Origin: an unidentified bacterial endosymbiont
GTDB taxonomy: Bacteria; Pseudomonadota; Gammaproteobacteria; Enterobacterales; Enterobacteriaceae
NCBI RefSeq assembly: GCF_918797525.1
Contig: NZ_OU963893.1
Span: 806,001 to 870,000, forward strand
Direction of reading: 5' to 3'
Length of the DNA: 64,000 bases
The notes beneath the pieces are model-generated. The model did no database searches and was not told the DNA's origin. It saw only the letters and a program-made list of their open reading frames with translations. The position numbers and the translations under genes were made by a program. Below, piece after piece: positions 11,017-21,347 of the stretch; position 1 is the stretch's first letter, and each line of letters starts with the position of its first letter.

Positions 11017-11286
11017 ATGTCTCTAAGCAATGAAGCTAAAGCTGATATCGTTTCTGAGTTCGGTCAGAATGCAAATGACACCGGTTCTACCGAAGTTCAG
11101 GTTGCCCTGTTGACCGCACAGATTAACCACCTGCAGGGTCACTTTGCAGAGCACAAAAAAGATCACCACAGCCGTCGTGGTCTGCTGCGTATGGTTTCTC
11201 AGCGTCGTAAATTGCTCGACTACCTGAAACGTAAAAATGCTGCACGCTACTTAGCGCTGATCGAGCGTCTGGGTCTGCGTCGCTAA
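11017..11286 (+). CDS. rpsO: 30S ribosomal protein S15
   Basis: S15 binds the central domain of 16S rRNA early in assembly of the 30S platform and contacts 23S rRNA in bridge B4. The 89 residues are essentially identical to E. coli S15 ([37 protein letters not shown]). It is expressed from its own promoter, with translational feedback by the leader described above, and is followed by an attenuating terminator before pnp. Confidence 0.98.
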   Translation: MSLSNEAKADIVSEFGQNANDTGSTEVQVALLTAQINHLQGHFAEHKKDHHSRRGLLRMVSQRRKLLDYLKRKNAARYLALIERLGLRR

Positions 11287-11307
11287 GACTTGCGAGTTTC
11301 AGAAAAG

Positions 11308-11329
11308 GGGGCCTGATGGCCCCTTTTTT
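11308..11329 (+). terminator. rpsO terminator
   Basis: GGGGCC-TGAT-GGCCCC then T6. It is a strong intrinsic terminator between rpsO and pnp, with partial read-through expected. Confidence 0.9.
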
Positions 11330-11397
11330 CAACCAGACGGCAGCAATTCACTGGAAACTATTGTATTGTTGCTATAAATGATCTTCATTGCAGAGGT

Positions 11398-11510
11398 TCG
11401 CGCGGCTAATGAGAGGCTTCACCCATGGGGGTGTTGGTTGTCATTAGTCGCGAGGATGCGAAGAAGGTCGGGGTAAATCGACAGCACGCCGGTGGTGTGC
11501 TGTCAAACAT
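11398..11510 (+). promoter_or_regulatory. pnp leader with RNase III-type double hairpin
   Basis: CGCGGCTAATGA (11401-11412) pairs with TCATTAGTCGCG (11441-11452) to form a long stem, and a second perfect stem GACAGCAC / GTGCTGTC lies at 11480-11504. In E. coli the matching structures are cut by RNase III, after which PNPase represses its own translation. The opposite strand of this gap encodes the small RNA SraG in E. coli; I could not verify that here. Confidence 0.7.
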
Positions 11511-11528
11511 TTAAGAAAGGACAGAACT

Positions 11529-13664
11529 TTGCTGAATCCGATCGTTCGTAAATTCCAGTATGGTCAACACACCGTCACGCTGGAAACCGGCATGATGGCA
11601 CGTCAGGCTACTGCTGCCGTTATGGTAAGCATGGATGACACCGCGGTATTCGTGACCGTGGTGGGCCAGAAAAAAGCAAAACCAGGTCAGGACTTCTTCC
11701 CACTGACCGTTAACTACCAGGAGCGTACCTACGCTGCCGGTAAAATCCCGGGTGGCTTCTTCCGTCGTGAAGGCCGCCCAAGCGAAGGCGAAACCCTGAT
11801 TGCGCGTCTGATTGACCGCCCGGTTCGTCCGCTGTTCCCAGAAGGCTTCGTCAACGAAGTTCAGGTTATCGCGACCGTTGTTTCCGTTAACCCACAGGTT
11901 AACCCGGACATCGTAGCAATGATCGGTGCCTCCGCGGCCCTATCACTGTCTGGTATTCCATTCAATGGCCCAATCGGTTCTGCGCGCGTGGGCTATATCA
12001 ACGACCAGTACGTACTGAACCCAACGCAGGAAGAGCTGAAAGAAAGTAAGCTGGACCTGGTGGTAGCAGGTACTGAAGCCGCCGTTCTGATGGTTGAATC
12101 CGAAGCAGAATTGCTGAGCGAAGACCAAATGCTGGGCGCGGTGGTGTTTGGTCACGAACAGCAGCAGATCGTTATCCAGAACATCAACGACCTGGTGAAA
12201 GAAGCCGGTAAACCACGTTGGGACTGGCAGCCAGAAGCGGTAAACGACGCGTTGAACGCACGCGTTGCTGCACTGGCGGGCGCACGTCTGAGCGATGCAT
12301 ACCGTATCACCGACAAGCAAGAGCGTTACGCTCAGGTTGACGTTATCAAATCAGAAACCATCGCGACGCTGGTTGCTGAAGATGAATCCCTGGATGCTAA
12401 CGAGCTGAGCGAAATTCTGCACGCTATCGAGAAAGATACCGTTCGTAGCCGCGTACTGGCAGGCGAGCCGCGTATCGATGGTCGTGAAAAAGACATGATC
12501 CGCGGTCTGGACGTGCGTACTGGCGTTCTGCCACGTACTCACGGTTCTGCGCTGTTCACCCGTGGCGAAACGCAGGCGCTCGTTACTGCAACGCTGGGTA
12601 CTGCCCGTGACGCACAGAACATTGACGAACTGATGGGTGAGCGTACTGACAGTTTCCTGTTCCACTACAACTTCCCTCCGTACTCTGTTGGTGAAACCGG
12701 TATGGTGGGTTCGCCTAAGCGTCGTGAAATCGGTCACGGTCGTCTGGCGAAACGCGGTGTGCTGGCGGTAATGCCAGAAGCCGACAAATTCCCGTACACC
12801 GTTCGTGTGGTTTCTGAAATCACCGAATCCAACGGTTCTTCTTCTATGGCTTCCGTGTGTGGTGCCTCTCTGGCGCTGATGGATGCTGGCGTGCCAATTA
12901 AAGCCGCCGTTGCGGGTATTGCAATGGGTCTGGTAAAAGAAGGCGACAACTTTGTTGTTCTTTCTGACATCCTGGGCGACGAAGACCACCTGGGCGATAT
13001 GGACTTCAAAGTTGCGGGTTCCCGTGACGGTATCTCTGCGCTGCAGATGGATATCAAAATTGAAGGTATCACCAAAGAGATCATGCAGGTTGCTCTGAAC
13101 CAGGCTAAAGGTGCGCGTCTGCACATCCTGGGTGTGATGGAACAGGCGATTAATGCACCGCGCGGCGACATTTCTCAGTTCGCTCCGCGTATCCACACCA
13201 TCAAGATCAATCCCGACAAGATCAAAGACGTTATCGGTAAAGGCGGTTCTGTTATCCGTGCTCTGACCGAAGAAACCGGCACCACCATCGAAATCGAAGA
13301 TGACGGTACTGTGAAGATCGCAGCAACCGACGGCGAGAAAGCGAAATTTGCTATCCGTCGCATCGAAGAGATCACTGCAGAAATCGAAGTAGGCCGTATC
13401 TACGCCGGTAAAGTGACCCGTATCGTTGACTTTGGTGCATTCGTTGCCATCGGTGGCGGTAAAGAAGGTCTGGTACACATCTCTCAGATAGCCGACAAGC
13501 GCGTTGAGAAAGTGACCGATTACCTGCAGATGAATCAGGAGGTCCCGGTTAAAGTCCTGGAAGTTGACCGCCAGGGCCGTATCCGTCTGAGCATTAAAGA
13601 AGCAACCGAGCAGTCTCCGTCTGCTGCGCCAGAAGCACCGGCAGCAGAACAGCAAGGCGAGTAA
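11529..13664 (+). CDS. pnp: Polynucleotide phosphorylase
   Basis: PNPase degrades RNA 3' to 5' with phosphate and is a core degradosome enzyme. The 711 residues match E. coli in length and sequence. They hold two RNase PH domains separated by an all-alpha domain, then a KH domain ([17 protein letters not shown]) and an S1 domain ([15 protein letters not shown]). A Pro/Ala/Glu-rich tail ends the protein. The start is TTG, as in E. coli, with AAAGGA upstream. Autoregulation through the leader hairpins is expected. Confidence 0.98.
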   Translation: MLNPIVRKFQYGQHTVTLETGMMARQATAAVMVSMDDTAVFVTVVGQKKAKPGQDFFPLTVNYQERTYAAGKIPGGFFRREGRPSEGETLIARLIDRPVRPLFPEGFVNEVQVIATVVSVNPQVNPDIVAMIGASAALSLSGIPFNGPIGSARVGYINDQYVLNPTQEELKESKLDLVVAGTEAAVLMVESEAELLSEDQMLGAVVFGHEQQQIVIQNINDLVKEAGKPRWDWQPEAVNDALNARVAALAGARLSDAYRITDKQERYAQVDVIKSETIATLVAEDESLDANELSEILHAIEKDTVRSRVLAGEPRIDGREKDMIRGLDVRTGVLPRTHGSALFTRGETQALVTATLGTARDAQNIDELMGERTDSFLFHYNFPPYSVGETGMVGSPKRREIGHGRLAKRGVLAVMPEADKFPYTVRVVSEITESNGSSSMASVCGASLALMDAGVPIKAAVAGIAMGLVKEGDNFVVLSDILGDEDHLGDMDFKVAGSRDGISALQMDIKIEGITKEIMQVALNQAKGARLHILGVMEQAINAPRGDISQFAPRIHTIKINPDKIKDVIGKGGSVIRALTEETGTTIEIEDDGTVKIAATDGEKAKFAIRRIEEITAEIEVGRIYAGKVTRIVDFGAFVAIGGGKEGLVHISQIADKRVEKVTDYLQMNQEVPVKVLEVDRQGRIRLSIKEATEQSPSAAPEAPAAEQQGE

Positions 13665-13675
13665 GGTTGCTATTT

Positions 13676-13696
13676 GCCCTCCGCATTGCGGAGGGC
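13676..13696 (+). terminator. Hairpin between pnp and nlpI
   Basis: GCCCTCCGC-ATT-GCGGAGGGC is a perfect nine-pair stem with no T tract after it. It is more likely a 3' stabiliser or attenuator than a strong terminator. Confidence 0.5.
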
Positions 13697-13773
13697 ATAT
13701 TATCAGGCAGGACGCCTTGTTGAGCCGCCGGGGGACAGGACGTTCATCCAATAGTTGTCTTCGGGAGTGGGAA

Positions 13774-14658
13774 ATGAAGCCTTTTTTGCGCTGGTGTTTC
13801 GTTGCGACAGCTTTAACGCTGGCAGGATGCAGCAACTCTGCCTGGCGTAAGAGCGAAGTCCTCGCAGTGCCATTGCAACCGACTTTGCAGCAGGAAGTGA
13901 TTCTGGCACGCATGGAACAAATTCTTGCCAGTAGGGCTTTAACCGATGACGAACGCGCACAGCTTTTATATGAGCGCGGAGTGTTGTATGATAGTCTCGG
14001 TCTGAGGGCACTAGCGCGAAATGATTTTTCACAAGCGCTGGCAATTCGACCTGATATGCCTGAAGTATTCAATTACTTAGGCATTTATTTAACGCAGGCA
14101 GGCAATTTTGATGCTGCCTATGAAGCGTTTGATTCTGTACTTGAGCTTGATCCAACTTATAACTACGCGCACTTGAATCGCGGTATCGCATTGTATTACG
14201 GCGGTCGTGATAAGTTAGCGCAAGATGATCTGCTGGCGTTTTATCATGACGATCCTAATGATCCTTTCCGTAGCCTGTGGCTTTACATCGTTGAGCAGAA
14301 GCTTGATGAGAAGCGGGCTAAAGAAGCACTGAAACAGCGCTTCGATAACTCGGACAAGGAACAGTGGGGATGGAACATTGTCGAGTTCTACCTGGGGAAC
14401 ATTCGCGAAGCAACGCTAATGGAACGCCTCAAGGCGAACGCAACGGATAACACCTCGCTCGCTGAGCATCTCAGTGAAACTAACTTCTATTTAGGTAAGT
14501 ACTACCTAAGTCTGGGGGATATGGACAGCGCTACGGCACTGTTCAAATTAGCGGTCGCTAACAACGTACACAACTTCGTTGAGCACCGTTATGCATTGTT
14601 GGAATTATCGCTCTTGGGCCAGGAGCATGACGACCTGGCAGAATCGGACCAGCAATAG
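13774..14658 (+). CDS. nlpI: Lipoprotein NlpI, peptidoglycan hydrolase adaptor
   Basis: NlpI is an outer-membrane lipoprotein facing the periplasm. In E. coli it scaffolds peptidoglycan hydrolases and delivers MepS to the protease Prc. The product is 294 residues, with lipobox LAGC (Cys19) and tetratricopeptide helices ([41 protein letters not shown]). I start it at MKPFLRWC, after GGGAGTGGG, because the signal peptide begins there; an upstream start would add 19 hydrophilic residues. It lies between pnp and deaD, as in E. coli. Confidence 0.97.
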   Translation: MKPFLRWCFVATALTLAGCSNSAWRKSEVLAVPLQPTLQQEVILARMEQILASRALTDDERAQLLYERGVLYDSLGLRALARNDFSQALAIRPDMPEVFNYLGIYLTQAGNFDAAYEAFDSVLELDPTYNYAHLNRGIALYYGGRDKLAQDDLLAFYHDDPNDPFRSLWLYIVEQKLDEKRAKEALKQRFDNSDKEQWGWNIVEFYLGNIREATLMERLKANATDNTSLAEHLSETNFYLGKYYLSLGDMDSATALFKLAVANNVHNFVEHRYALLELSLLGQEHDDLAESDQQ

Positions 14659-14765
14659 CTGACGACATAAACATCAGCCCGTAATCTTTTGATTGCCATC
14701 ACCTTAACGGGTGAGGGCGTTGTTGTTCGTCAATACACCTACTTTGAGCCGGTTCACACTTTTCA

Positions 14766-14846
14766 ATGAAAATTGCTAATCATTTTCACGATGAGCTAAG
14801 TAGACTGGCCGCCATTAATATCGAGGCACTTGTACTACATGGCTGA
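14766..14846 (+). CDS. yrbN: Small protein YrbN overlapping deaD
   Basis: A 26-codon gene, [14 protein letters not shown]..., whose last 18 residues (from FHDEL on) differ from E. coli YrbN at a single position. It ends with TGA at 14844-14846, overlapping the first eight bases of deaD in another frame. Overlap and conservation suggest translation of yrbN couples to deaD (inference). Function otherwise unknown. Confidence 0.85.
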   Translation: MKIANHFHDELSRLAAINIEALVLHG

Positions 14847-16728
14847 ATTCGAAACCACTTTTGCAGATCTGGGCCTGAAGGCTCCTATCCTTGAAGCCCT
14901 TAACGATCTGGGTTACGAAAAACCATCTCCGATCCAGGCAGAATGTATCCCGCATCTGCTCTCTGGTCGTGACGTGCTGGGCATGGCCCAGACTGGTAGC
15001 GGTAAAACTGCAGCGTTCTCGCTGCCGCTGCTGAACAACATCGATCCGGACCTGCGTGCACCGCAGATCCTCGTCCTTGCTCCAACCCGTGAACTGGCTG
15101 TTCAGGTTGCTGAAGCGATGACGGAATTCTCTAAACATATGCGCGGCGTAAACGTGGTAGCCCTGTACGGCGGCCAGCGTTATGACGTGCAGTTACGCGC
15201 CCTGCGCCAGGGCCCACAGATTGTTGTCGGTACGCCGGGCCGTCTGCTGGACCACCTGAAGCGCGGTACGCTGGATCTCTCGAAACTGAGCGGTCTGGTA
15301 CTGGACGAAGCCGATGAGATGCTGCGTATGGGCTTCATCGAAGACGTTGAAACCATCATGGCGCAGATCCCGGAAGGTCATCAGACCGCGCTGTTCTCTG
15401 CAACCATGCCAGAAGCCATTCGTCGCATTACCCGCCGCTTCATGAAAGAGCCGCAGGAAGTGCGCATTCAGTCCAGCATTACTACACGTCCGGACATCAG
15501 CCAGACATTCTGGTCTGTACACGGAATGCGTAAAAACGAAGCGCTGGTGCGTTTCCTGGAAGCAGAAGATTTTGATGCGGCGATTATCTTCGTTCGTACC
15601 AAAAATGCGACCCTGGAAGTGGCTGAAGCGCTGGAACGTAGCGGCTATAACAGCGCTGCGCTGAACGGCGACATGAACCAGTCCCTGCGTGAGCAAACGC
15701 TGGAACGTCTGAAAGACGGTCGTCTGGATATCCTGATTGCAACCGACGTGGCAGCACGTGGTCTGGACGTTGAACGTATCAGCCTGGTTGTTAACTACGA
15801 CATCCCGATGGACTCTGAGTCTTACGTTCACCGTATCGGCCGTACCGGTCGTGCAGGTCGTGCAGGCCGTGCGCTGCTGTTCGTTGAGAACCGTGAGCGT
15901 CGTCTGCTGCGTAACATTGAACGCACCATGAAGCTGACCATTCCGGAAGCAGACCTGCCGAACGCAGAGCTGCTGGGCAAACGTCGTCTGGAGAAATTCG
16001 CCGCCAAAGTACAACAGCAACTGGAAAGCAGCGATTTGGATCAGTACCGTGCGCTGCTGGCGCAGATCCAGCCTACCGCCGAAGGTGAAGAGCTGGATAT
16101 CGAAACCCTGGCTGCAGCACTGCTCAAAATGGCCCAGGGCGAACGTGCGCTGATCGTGCCGCCGGATGCACCAATGCGACCTAAGCGTGAGTTCCGTGAT
16201 CGTGACGACCGTTTCGAACGTCGTGGCGACCGTAATGACCGTGGTCCACGCGGTGACCGTCCGGAGCGTGGTGGAGAAGACCGTCCACGTCGTGAACGTC
16301 GTGATGCTGGCGAAATGGAACTGTACCGCATTGAAGTGGGCCGTGATGATGGCGTTGAAGTGCGTCACATCGTTGGCGCGATCGCTAACGAAGGCGATAT
16401 CAGCAGCCGTTACATTGGTAACATCAAGCTGTTCGGTACCCACTCGACCATCGAGCTGCCAAAAGGCATGCCGGGCGAAGTACTGCAGCACTTTACTCGC
16501 ACCCGCATTCTGAACAAGCCGATGAACATGCAGTTGATGGGCGATGCACAGCCTCGCACTGACCGTGGCGGTGAACGTCGTGGCGGTGGCCGCAGCTTCG
16601 GTGGCGAGCGTCGTGAAGGCGGTCGTAGCGAAGGTCGCGGTGGTGAAGGCCGTCGTTTCTCTGGCGAACGTCGTGAAAGCCGTGGCCCACGTCGTGACGA
16701 AGGCGCAAGCCGTCGCCGTGACGCGTAA
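14839..16728 (+). CDS. deaD: Cold-shock DEAD-box RNA helicase DeaD (CsdA)
   Basis: DeaD unwinds RNA during ribosome assembly and mRNA decay, especially in the cold. The 629 residues carry the Q motif, AQTGSGKT (50-57), DEAD (156-159), SAT and [11 protein letters not shown], then a dimerisation region, an RNA-binding domain ([19 protein letters not shown]) and an Arg/Gly-rich tail with GGERRG-like repeats. I start at MAEFETTF; a TTG three codons earlier is possible but lacks family support. Translation is probably coupled to yrbN. Confidence 0.97.
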   Translation: MAEFETTFADLGLKAPILEALNDLGYEKPSPIQAECIPHLLSGRDVLGMAQTGSGKTAAFSLPLLNNIDPDLRAPQILVLAPTRELAVQVAEAMTEFSKHMRGVNVVALYGGQRYDVQLRALRQGPQIVVGTPGRLLDHLKRGTLDLSKLSGLVLDEADEMLRMGFIEDVETIMAQIPEGHQTALFSATMPEAIRRITRRFMKEPQEVRIQSSITTRPDISQTFWSVHGMRKNEALVRFLEAEDFDAAIIFVRTKNATLEVAEALERSGYNSAALNGDMNQSLREQTLERLKDGRLDILIATDVAARGLDVERISLVVNYDIPMDSESYVHRIGRTGRAGRAGRALLFVENRERRLLRNIERTMKLTIPEADLPNAELLGKRRLEKFAAKVQQQLESSDLDQYRALLAQIQPTAEGEELDIETLAAALLKMAQGERALIVPPDAPMRPKREFRDRDDRFERRGDRNDRGPRGDRPERGGEDRPRRERRDAGEMELYRIEVGRDDGVEVRHIVGAIANEGDISSRYIGNIKLFGTHSTIELPKGMPGEVLQHFTRTRILNKPMNMQLMGDAQPRTDRGGERRGGGRSFGGERREGGRSEGRGGEGRRFSGERRESRGPRRDEGASRRRDA

Positions 16729-16762
16729 GCCTTACGCTATTAACGTAAAGTAATATATACAG

Positions 16763-16791
16763 CCCCGATATACATAATCGGGGTTTTTTTT
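16763..16791 (+). terminator. deaD terminator
   Basis: CCCCGAT / ATCGGGG stem followed by T8, closing the nlpI-deaD unit. Confidence 0.9.
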
Positions 16792-16800
16792 ATTCCCTTT

Positions 16801-16818
16801 GTACTATTGTACTGGTAC
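16801..16818 (+). promoter_or_regulatory. Candidate TrpR operator of mtr
   Basis: GTACTATTGTACTGGTAC matches the TrpR palindrome GTACTAGTTAACTAGTAC at most positions and lies 50 bases before the mtr start. E. coli mtr is repressed by TrpR and activated by TyrR. No TyrR box was confirmed. Confidence 0.55.
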
Positions 16819-16867
16819 ATTGCAGCACATTAAAATACAAAGCACATTTGACTGGAGATAAGGCTGT

Positions 16868-18112
16868 ATGGCGACACTAACCACCACCCAAACGTCACCT
16901 TCGCTGCTCGGCGGCGTCGTGATCATTGGCGGAACCATTGTGGGTGCAGGGATGTTTTCCCTGCCTGTGGTTATGTCCGGTGCGTGGTTTTTCTGGTCGC
17001 TGGCGGCGCTGGTCTTCACCTGGTTTTGTATGCTTCATTCCGGTTTAATGATCCTCGAAGCTAACCTGAACTACCGTGTAGGTTCCAGCTTTGACACCAT
17101 CACGAAAGATCTGTTGGGCAAAGGCTGGAACCTGGTGAACGGGCTGTCCATTGCGTTTGTGCTTTACATTCTGACCTACGCCTACATATCGGCAAGCGGC
17201 TCGATCCTGCATCACACGTTCTCAGAGATGTCGTTGTCTGTCCCGGCGCGTCTGGCAGGGTTGTGCTTTGCGCTGGGGGTGGCGTTTATCGTCTGGCTGA
17301 GCACCAAAGCGGTGAGCCGCATGACGGCCATTGTGCTGGGTGCTAAGATCATTACCTTCTTCCTGACCTTCGGCAGCCTGTTGGGGCACGTCACGCCAGC
17401 GACGCTGTTTAACGTCGCGGAAACCAACACCGCTTATATGCCATACCTGCTGATGACGCTGCCGTTCTGTCTGGCCTCGTTTGGCTATCACGGCAACGTG
17501 CCGAGCCTGATGAAGTACTATGGTAAAGACCCACGCACCATTGTGAAGTGTCTGGTCTACGGCACGCTGTTGGCGCTGGGGTTGTATGTGATTTGGCTGC
17601 TGGGGACGATGGGCAACATCCCGCGTACGGAATTTATCAGCATCGCACAGAAGGGCGGCAACATTGACGTGCTGGTTCAGGCGTTAAGCGGTGTGCTGAA
17701 CAGCCGCAGTCTGGATTTACTGCTGGTTATCTTCTCCAACTTTGCCGTGGCAAGTTCTTTCCTCGGCGTGACGCTGGGCCTGTTTGACTATCTGGCCGAT
17801 CTGTTTGGTTTTGATGATTCGGCGATGGGGCGTTTCAAAACCGCGCTGCTGACCTTCCTGCCGCCGATCGTCGGCGGCCTGCTGTGGCCGAACGGTTTCC
17901 TGTATGCCATTGGCTATGCAGGGCTGGCGGCGACCATCTGGGCTGCGATTGTACCGGCCCTGCTGGCACGCAAATCCCGTAAACGTTTCGGCAGCCCGAC
18001 ATTCCGCGTCTGGGGCGGCAAACCGATGATTACGCTGATCCTGGTGTTTGGGGTCGGAAACGCGGTGGTTCACGTGCTGTCGAGCTTTAATCTGCTGCCG
18101 GTGTATCAGTAA
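16868..18112 (+). CDS. mtr: Tryptophan-specific permease Mtr
   Basis: Mtr is a proton-driven tryptophan importer of the aromatic/hydroxy amino acid (HAAAP) family in the inner membrane. The 414 residues match E. coli exactly in length, with the family opening [20 protein letters not shown] and about eleven hydrophobic segments. It has its own promoter region after the deaD terminator, with a TrpR-like operator, and is followed by a REP-like palindrome. Confidence 0.97.
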   Translation: MATLTTTQTSPSLLGGVVIIGGTIVGAGMFSLPVVMSGAWFFWSLAALVFTWFCMLHSGLMILEANLNYRVGSSFDTITKDLLGKGWNLVNGLSIAFVLYILTYAYISASGSILHHTFSEMSLSVPARLAGLCFALGVAFIVWLSTKAVSRMTAIVLGAKIITFFLTFGSLLGHVTPATLFNVAETNTAYMPYLLMTLPFCLASFGYHGNVPSLMKYYGKDPRTIVKCLVYGTLLALGLYVIWLLGTMGNIPRTEFISIAQKGGNIDVLVQALSGVLNSRSLDLLLVIFSNFAVASSFLGVTLGLFDYLADLFGFDDSAMGRFKTALLTFLPPIVGGLLWPNGFLYAIGYAGLAATIWAAIVPALLARKSRKRFGSPTFRVWGGKPMITLILVFGVGNAVVHVLSSFNLLPVYQ

Positions 18113-18118
18113 AAATAA

Positions 18119-18146
18119 TGCCCGGTGGCGCTACGCTTACCGGGCA
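18119..18146. repeat. REP-like palindrome after mtr
   Basis: TGCCCGGT followed by GGCGCTACGC and TACCGGGCA forms an extragenic palindrome. A near copy lies at 25489-25516. It sits in the convergent mtr/yhbW gap. Confidence 0.75.
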
Positions 18147-18159
18147 AAAGCAAAAAACA

Positions 18160-19167
18160 CTACCCCACCAACTCTTCTTTTACCTGCATCGCCAGCTCAA
18201 ACGAGTACAAGCGCGCCTGGTTATCGAAAATCTGGCCGTTAACCATAATCTCATCCGCCTGCGTTTCCCGAAGCACTGCTTCCAGCCCGTGACGCACTTT
18301 GGCCTTATCACCCACCAGCGACATGCTCAGCGCCTGCTGCACGCCATACTGCTCGGAAGCCGACCAGAGCTGTTGCATATTTTCTACCGGCGCAGGCAAC
18401 TGGCCGGTTTCACCGCGACGCAACTTCACAAACGCCTGCTGCATGGAGGTGAAGAGGAATTCTGCGTCGCGGTTGCTATCGGCGGCAATAATGTTGATAC
18501 ACACCATTGCATAAGGTTTCTCAAGGCGTTCGGACGGTTTGAAGGTAGTGCGGTAGAGATGCAGCGCCTGGTGCAGCATATCCGGTGCGAAATGCGAGGC
18601 AAAGGCAAACGGCAGCCCCAACTGCGCGGCGAGTTGCGCACTATAAAGACTAGAGCCTAACAGCCATACGGGGATTTTCTCGCCGTATCCCGGTACCGGG
18701 CGCACGTGCGGGTCCGGATCACGCGCATCGAACCAGTCCACGAGTTCTACTACATCACGCGGGAAGTTATCGATATCACCACTCATATGACGGCGCAGGG
18801 CGCGCATCGTCGGCTGGTCGCTGCCCGGCGCGCGGCCAAGACCTAAATCGATACGGCCGGGATAGAGGGTATTCAGCGTGCCAAACTGTTCGGCTATTAC
18901 CAGCGGGGCGTGGTTGGGTAGCATCACGCCGCCAGAGCCCAGACGCAGAGTGGTGGTGTTAGCGGCCAGATAACCCATCAGTACCGACGTGGCGGCGCTG
19001 GCGATACCCACCATATTGTGGTGCTCGGCCAGCCAGTAGCGATGATAGCCACGTTTTTCGGCCAGTTGGGCGAGATCCAGAGAGTGGGAAAAGGCCTCTC
19101 GTGCTGAGGAACCTTGAGGGATCGGTGCCAGATCCAGCACCGAAAACGGGATGGTTTTATCAGTCAT
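18160..19167 (-). CDS. yhbW: Luciferase-like flavin-dependent oxidoreductase YhbW
   Basis: A 335-residue member of the bacterial luciferase / LLM-class flavin monooxygenase family, expected to use reduced FMN. Family blocks include [34 protein letters not shown] and [12 protein letters not shown]. The physiological substrate is not known. It runs convergent to mtr and in the same direction as ubiUV; a nested palindrome separates it from ubiV. E. coli has it in the same place. Confidence 0.92.
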   Translation of the reverse strand: MTDKTIPFSVLDLAPIPQGSSAREAFSHSLDLAQLAEKRGYHRYWLAEHHNMVGIASAATSVLMGYLAANTTTLRLGSGGVMLPNHAPLVIAEQFGTLNTLYPGRIDLGLGRAPGSDQPTMRALRRHMSGDIDNFPRDVVELVDWFDARDPDPHVRPVPGYGEKIPVWLLGSSLYSAQLAAQLGLPFAFASHFAPDMLHQALHLYRTTFKPSERLEKPYAMVCINIIAADSNRDAEFLFTSMQQAFVKLRRGETGQLPAPVENMQQLWSASEQYGVQQALSMSLVGDKAKVRHGLEAVLRETQADEIMVNGQIFDNQARLYSFELAMQVKEELVG

Positions 19168-19171
19168 AACA

Positions 19172-19240
19172 GCTCACTTTGTCGACGGTGAATCTTTAAT
19201 ACTGCATTAAAGTTTACTAACTGTTGTTAACAAAGTGAGC
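19172..19240. repeat. Nested inverted repeats between yhbW and ubiV
   Basis: Outer arms GCTCACTTTGT (19172-19182) and ACAAAGTGAGC (19230-19240) enclose inner arms CTTTAAT (19194-19200) and ATTAAAG (19206-19212). CTTTTTT follows on the plus side. This could be an operator of yhbW or an antisense-strand terminator. Confidence 0.5.
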
Positions 19241-19245
19241 CTTTT

Positions 19246-20124
19246 TTAGGCCTGCAGCGCCAGTCCGGCCAAACGTTTCCAGTAGCCATTACAGTCGCTG
19301 TTAGCCGTCAGGGGCAGCGGCGATGCGCCGTTTTCATTGGCACGAAAAGCGTCCAGCATCGCAAATACGTTGGTATCCAGCGGCGAAAGTCGCACCATAT
19401 CCACCAGGCCATTCATTGATGCCAGCTCATTACCGAGGTTATACACATAGCCACTCATGGTCTGAATACCGTTCAGAACAAACACCTGCTGGTTCTCCTG
19501 AGACAGCATGCTGCGCCCGTTAGGGTAGTTGATGCAGCAGGTTTCGCATTCATCCTTCGGCCTGTCTTCCGAGCGCGCGGTAAAGCAGCGGGCAGAGTAC
19601 GCGAGGGGGAGATGACCATAGCTGAGCACTTCTACTTCAAACTGATGGCGGATCCCCAGCTCGTCGCACTGGGCCAGCAGGTTTACCAGCCAGTCGCGAG
19701 AAAGCTCTACCGGCATGCACCAGCGCGTCATGCCTTGCTTAAGCAACAGGCGCAGGGCCACGGCGTTGTAGCAGTTCAGCGCATGACCCGCGACAAAGGG
19801 CAGCTTACGTTCGGCACACATGTTCACCACGCCCAGATCGCTCGCTTCCAGCAAAAATTCGCCATTTTCAACATAGCGCTTCAGCTCACCCAGTTCGGAA
19901 GAGGCCTGGACCAGCGCGAGCGTTGAGAGGACAACCTGCTTCCCGCTCCCGGCCAGGCTTTTCGCCATATCCAGCCAGTCGCCCACTTTGGTTGCCCGGC
20001 GCTTGCTACACACCGCTTCGCCGAGGTAAATCACATCGGCGCTGCTGGTCGCTGCCTGTTGGTAAAAATCTTCCAGCGTCTCTTTTGACCAGTAATAGAG
20101 CACCGGTCCTAATGAATATTTCAT
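19246..20124 (-). CDS. ubiV: Anaerobic ubiquinone hydroxylation protein UbiV
   Basis: UbiV works with UbiU and UbiT to hydroxylate ubiquinone precursors without oxygen. It is a peptidase-U32-like protein with a [4Fe-4S] cluster. The 292 residues keep Cys39, Cys180, Cys193 and Cys197, the positions used in E. coli. I start at MKYSLGPVL; 12 more in-frame residues upstream would run into ubiU. It starts 7 bases after ubiU ends, so they form an operon. Confidence 0.96.
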   Translation of the reverse strand: MKYSLGPVLYYWSKETLEDFYQQAATSSADVIYLGEAVCSKRRATKVGDWLDMAKSLAGSGKQVVLSTLALVQASSELGELKRYVENGEFLLEASDLGVVNMCAERKLPFVAGHALNCYNAVALRLLLKQGMTRWCMPVELSRDWLVNLLAQCDELGIRHQFEVEVLSYGHLPLAYSARCFTARSEDRPKDECETCCINYPNGRSMLSQENQQVFVLNGIQTMSGYVYNLGNELASMNGLVDMVRLSPLDTNVFAMLDAFRANENGASPLPLTANSDCNGYWKRLAGLALQA

Positions 20125-20131
20125 GGTTATC

Positions 20132-21127
20132 TCACTGCCATTTACGGTGATACGCGCCAAGCGTGGTTTGTGTGCCTTCGGACATCGTGCCGAGCGTCTC
20201 CATCCAGGCCGGTTGCGGGGCGTAGTTCTGCGGGTCCGCCATACAGCGGTCGATGGCCTGACGCCAGACTTTCGCCACCTGGCTGACGTACGCCGGGCTG
20301 CGCTGGCGGCCTTCGATTTTCACCGAGGCGATATTGGCGGCCAGCAGTTCCGGCAGCAGCTCCAGCGTATTAAGGCTGGTGGGCTCTTCCAGGGCGTGGT
20401 AGCGCTCGCCGTCAACCAGATAGCGGCCTTTACACAGCGTGGGATACCCGGCATTTTCGCCATCCTGATAACGGTCGATCAACACTTCATTCAGGCGAGA
20501 TTCCAGCCCCTGCGGCGTTTGTTGCCAGCGAACAAAGCGGGCAGGCGAACAGGCCCCGACGGTATTCGGTGACTCGCCGGTGAGATAAGAGGAGAGATAG
20601 CAGCGCCCTTCAGCCATGATGCACAGGCTGCCAAAGGCAAACACCTCCAGCGGTACTGGCGTGACGCGTGCGAGTTGCTTAACCTGGTGAATAGAGAGCA
20701 CGCGCGGCAGTACCACGCGGGCAACGTCAAAGTTTTGCTGATAAAAACGCACCGCTTCTTCGTTGGTGGCAGATGCCTGAACGGAGACGTGGCGCTCAAT
20801 ATGCGGATAGCGTTCTGCTGCATACTCAAGCATAGCGAGGTCGGCAAGGATCAGCGCGTCAGCGCCAAGCTGTGCCGCCATATCCACTGCGCGCTGCCAG
20901 CGGACGTAGCCGTCAGGGTGGGCGAAGGTGTTAATGGCGATGTGCAGTTTGCGCCGGTGCTGGTGAACGAAGTTAACGGCTTCCTGAAGCTTTTTCTCCG
21001 TAAAGTTAAGGCCAGCAAAATGGCGGGCATTGGTATCATCCTTCAGCCCGATATAGACCGCATCGGCCCCATTTTCGATGGCCGCCTTAAGCGCCGGAAG
21101 GTTTCCGGCAGGGCAGAGCAGCTCCAT
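20132..21127 (-). CDS. ubiU: Anaerobic ubiquinone hydroxylation protein UbiU
   Basis: Partner of UbiV in the oxygen-independent ubiquinone pathway, also of the U32 peptidase-like family with a [4Fe-4S] cluster. Cys169, Cys176, Cys193 and Cys232 are all present, within SLCIMAEGRC, GACSPAR and PTLCKGRY. The length of 331 residues equals E. coli. It is the first gene of ubiUV and divergent from ubiT across a 220-base gap that carries three FNR-like half sites. Confidence 0.97.
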   Translation of the reverse strand: MELLCPAGNLPALKAAIENGADAVYIGLKDDTNARHFAGLNFTEKKLQEAVNFVHQHRRKLHIAINTFAHPDGYVRWQRAVDMAAQLGADALILADLAMLEYAAERYPHIERHVSVQASATNEEAVRFYQQNFDVARVVLPRVLSIHQVKQLARVTPVPLEVFAFGSLCIMAEGRCYLSSYLTGESPNTVGACSPARFVRWQQTPQGLESRLNEVLIDRYQDGENAGYPTLCKGRYLVDGERYHALEEPTSLNTLELLPELLAANIASVKIEGRQRSPAYVSQVAKVWRQAIDRCMADPQNYAPQPAWMETLGTMSEGTQTTLGAYHRKWQ

Positions 21128-21204
21128 AATTTATCCTGATGTCGTCGATCGCAGGGATCGCAAAATTGTTAACGAGCTGGGATTTTAATTAACCCATACG
21201 CGAC

Positions 21205-21285
21205 AATTTTTGATTTAAGGCAGCTAATGGCGTATTGATGTCACCAATAATGCGTTATACCCGACGCCGGTTTGTTGATTTACGC
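21205..21285. promoter_or_regulatory. ubiUV/ubiT control region with TTGAT half sites
   Basis: TTGAT occurs at 21210-21214, 21235-21239 and 21275-21279. FNR controls these genes in E. coli and binds TTGATnnnnATCAA, but no second half matches well here, so the assignment is tentative. Confidence 0.3.
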
Positions 21286-21347
21286 CGCTATCTTCTTTAC
21301 GGGATGTGGCAAAATAGCAGGACTATAGCTATCAGGGAGTAAAGCTC

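Noticed and set aside
12351..14072. Long minus-strand open frame (573 codons) opposite pnp and nlpI
   Set aside because: Same reasoning: a shadow of pnp codon bias, crossing the pnp-nlpI gap without a ribosome binding site.
15193..16491. Minus-strand open frame opposite deaD
   Set aside because: Antisense shadow of a highly expressed gene; no motif.
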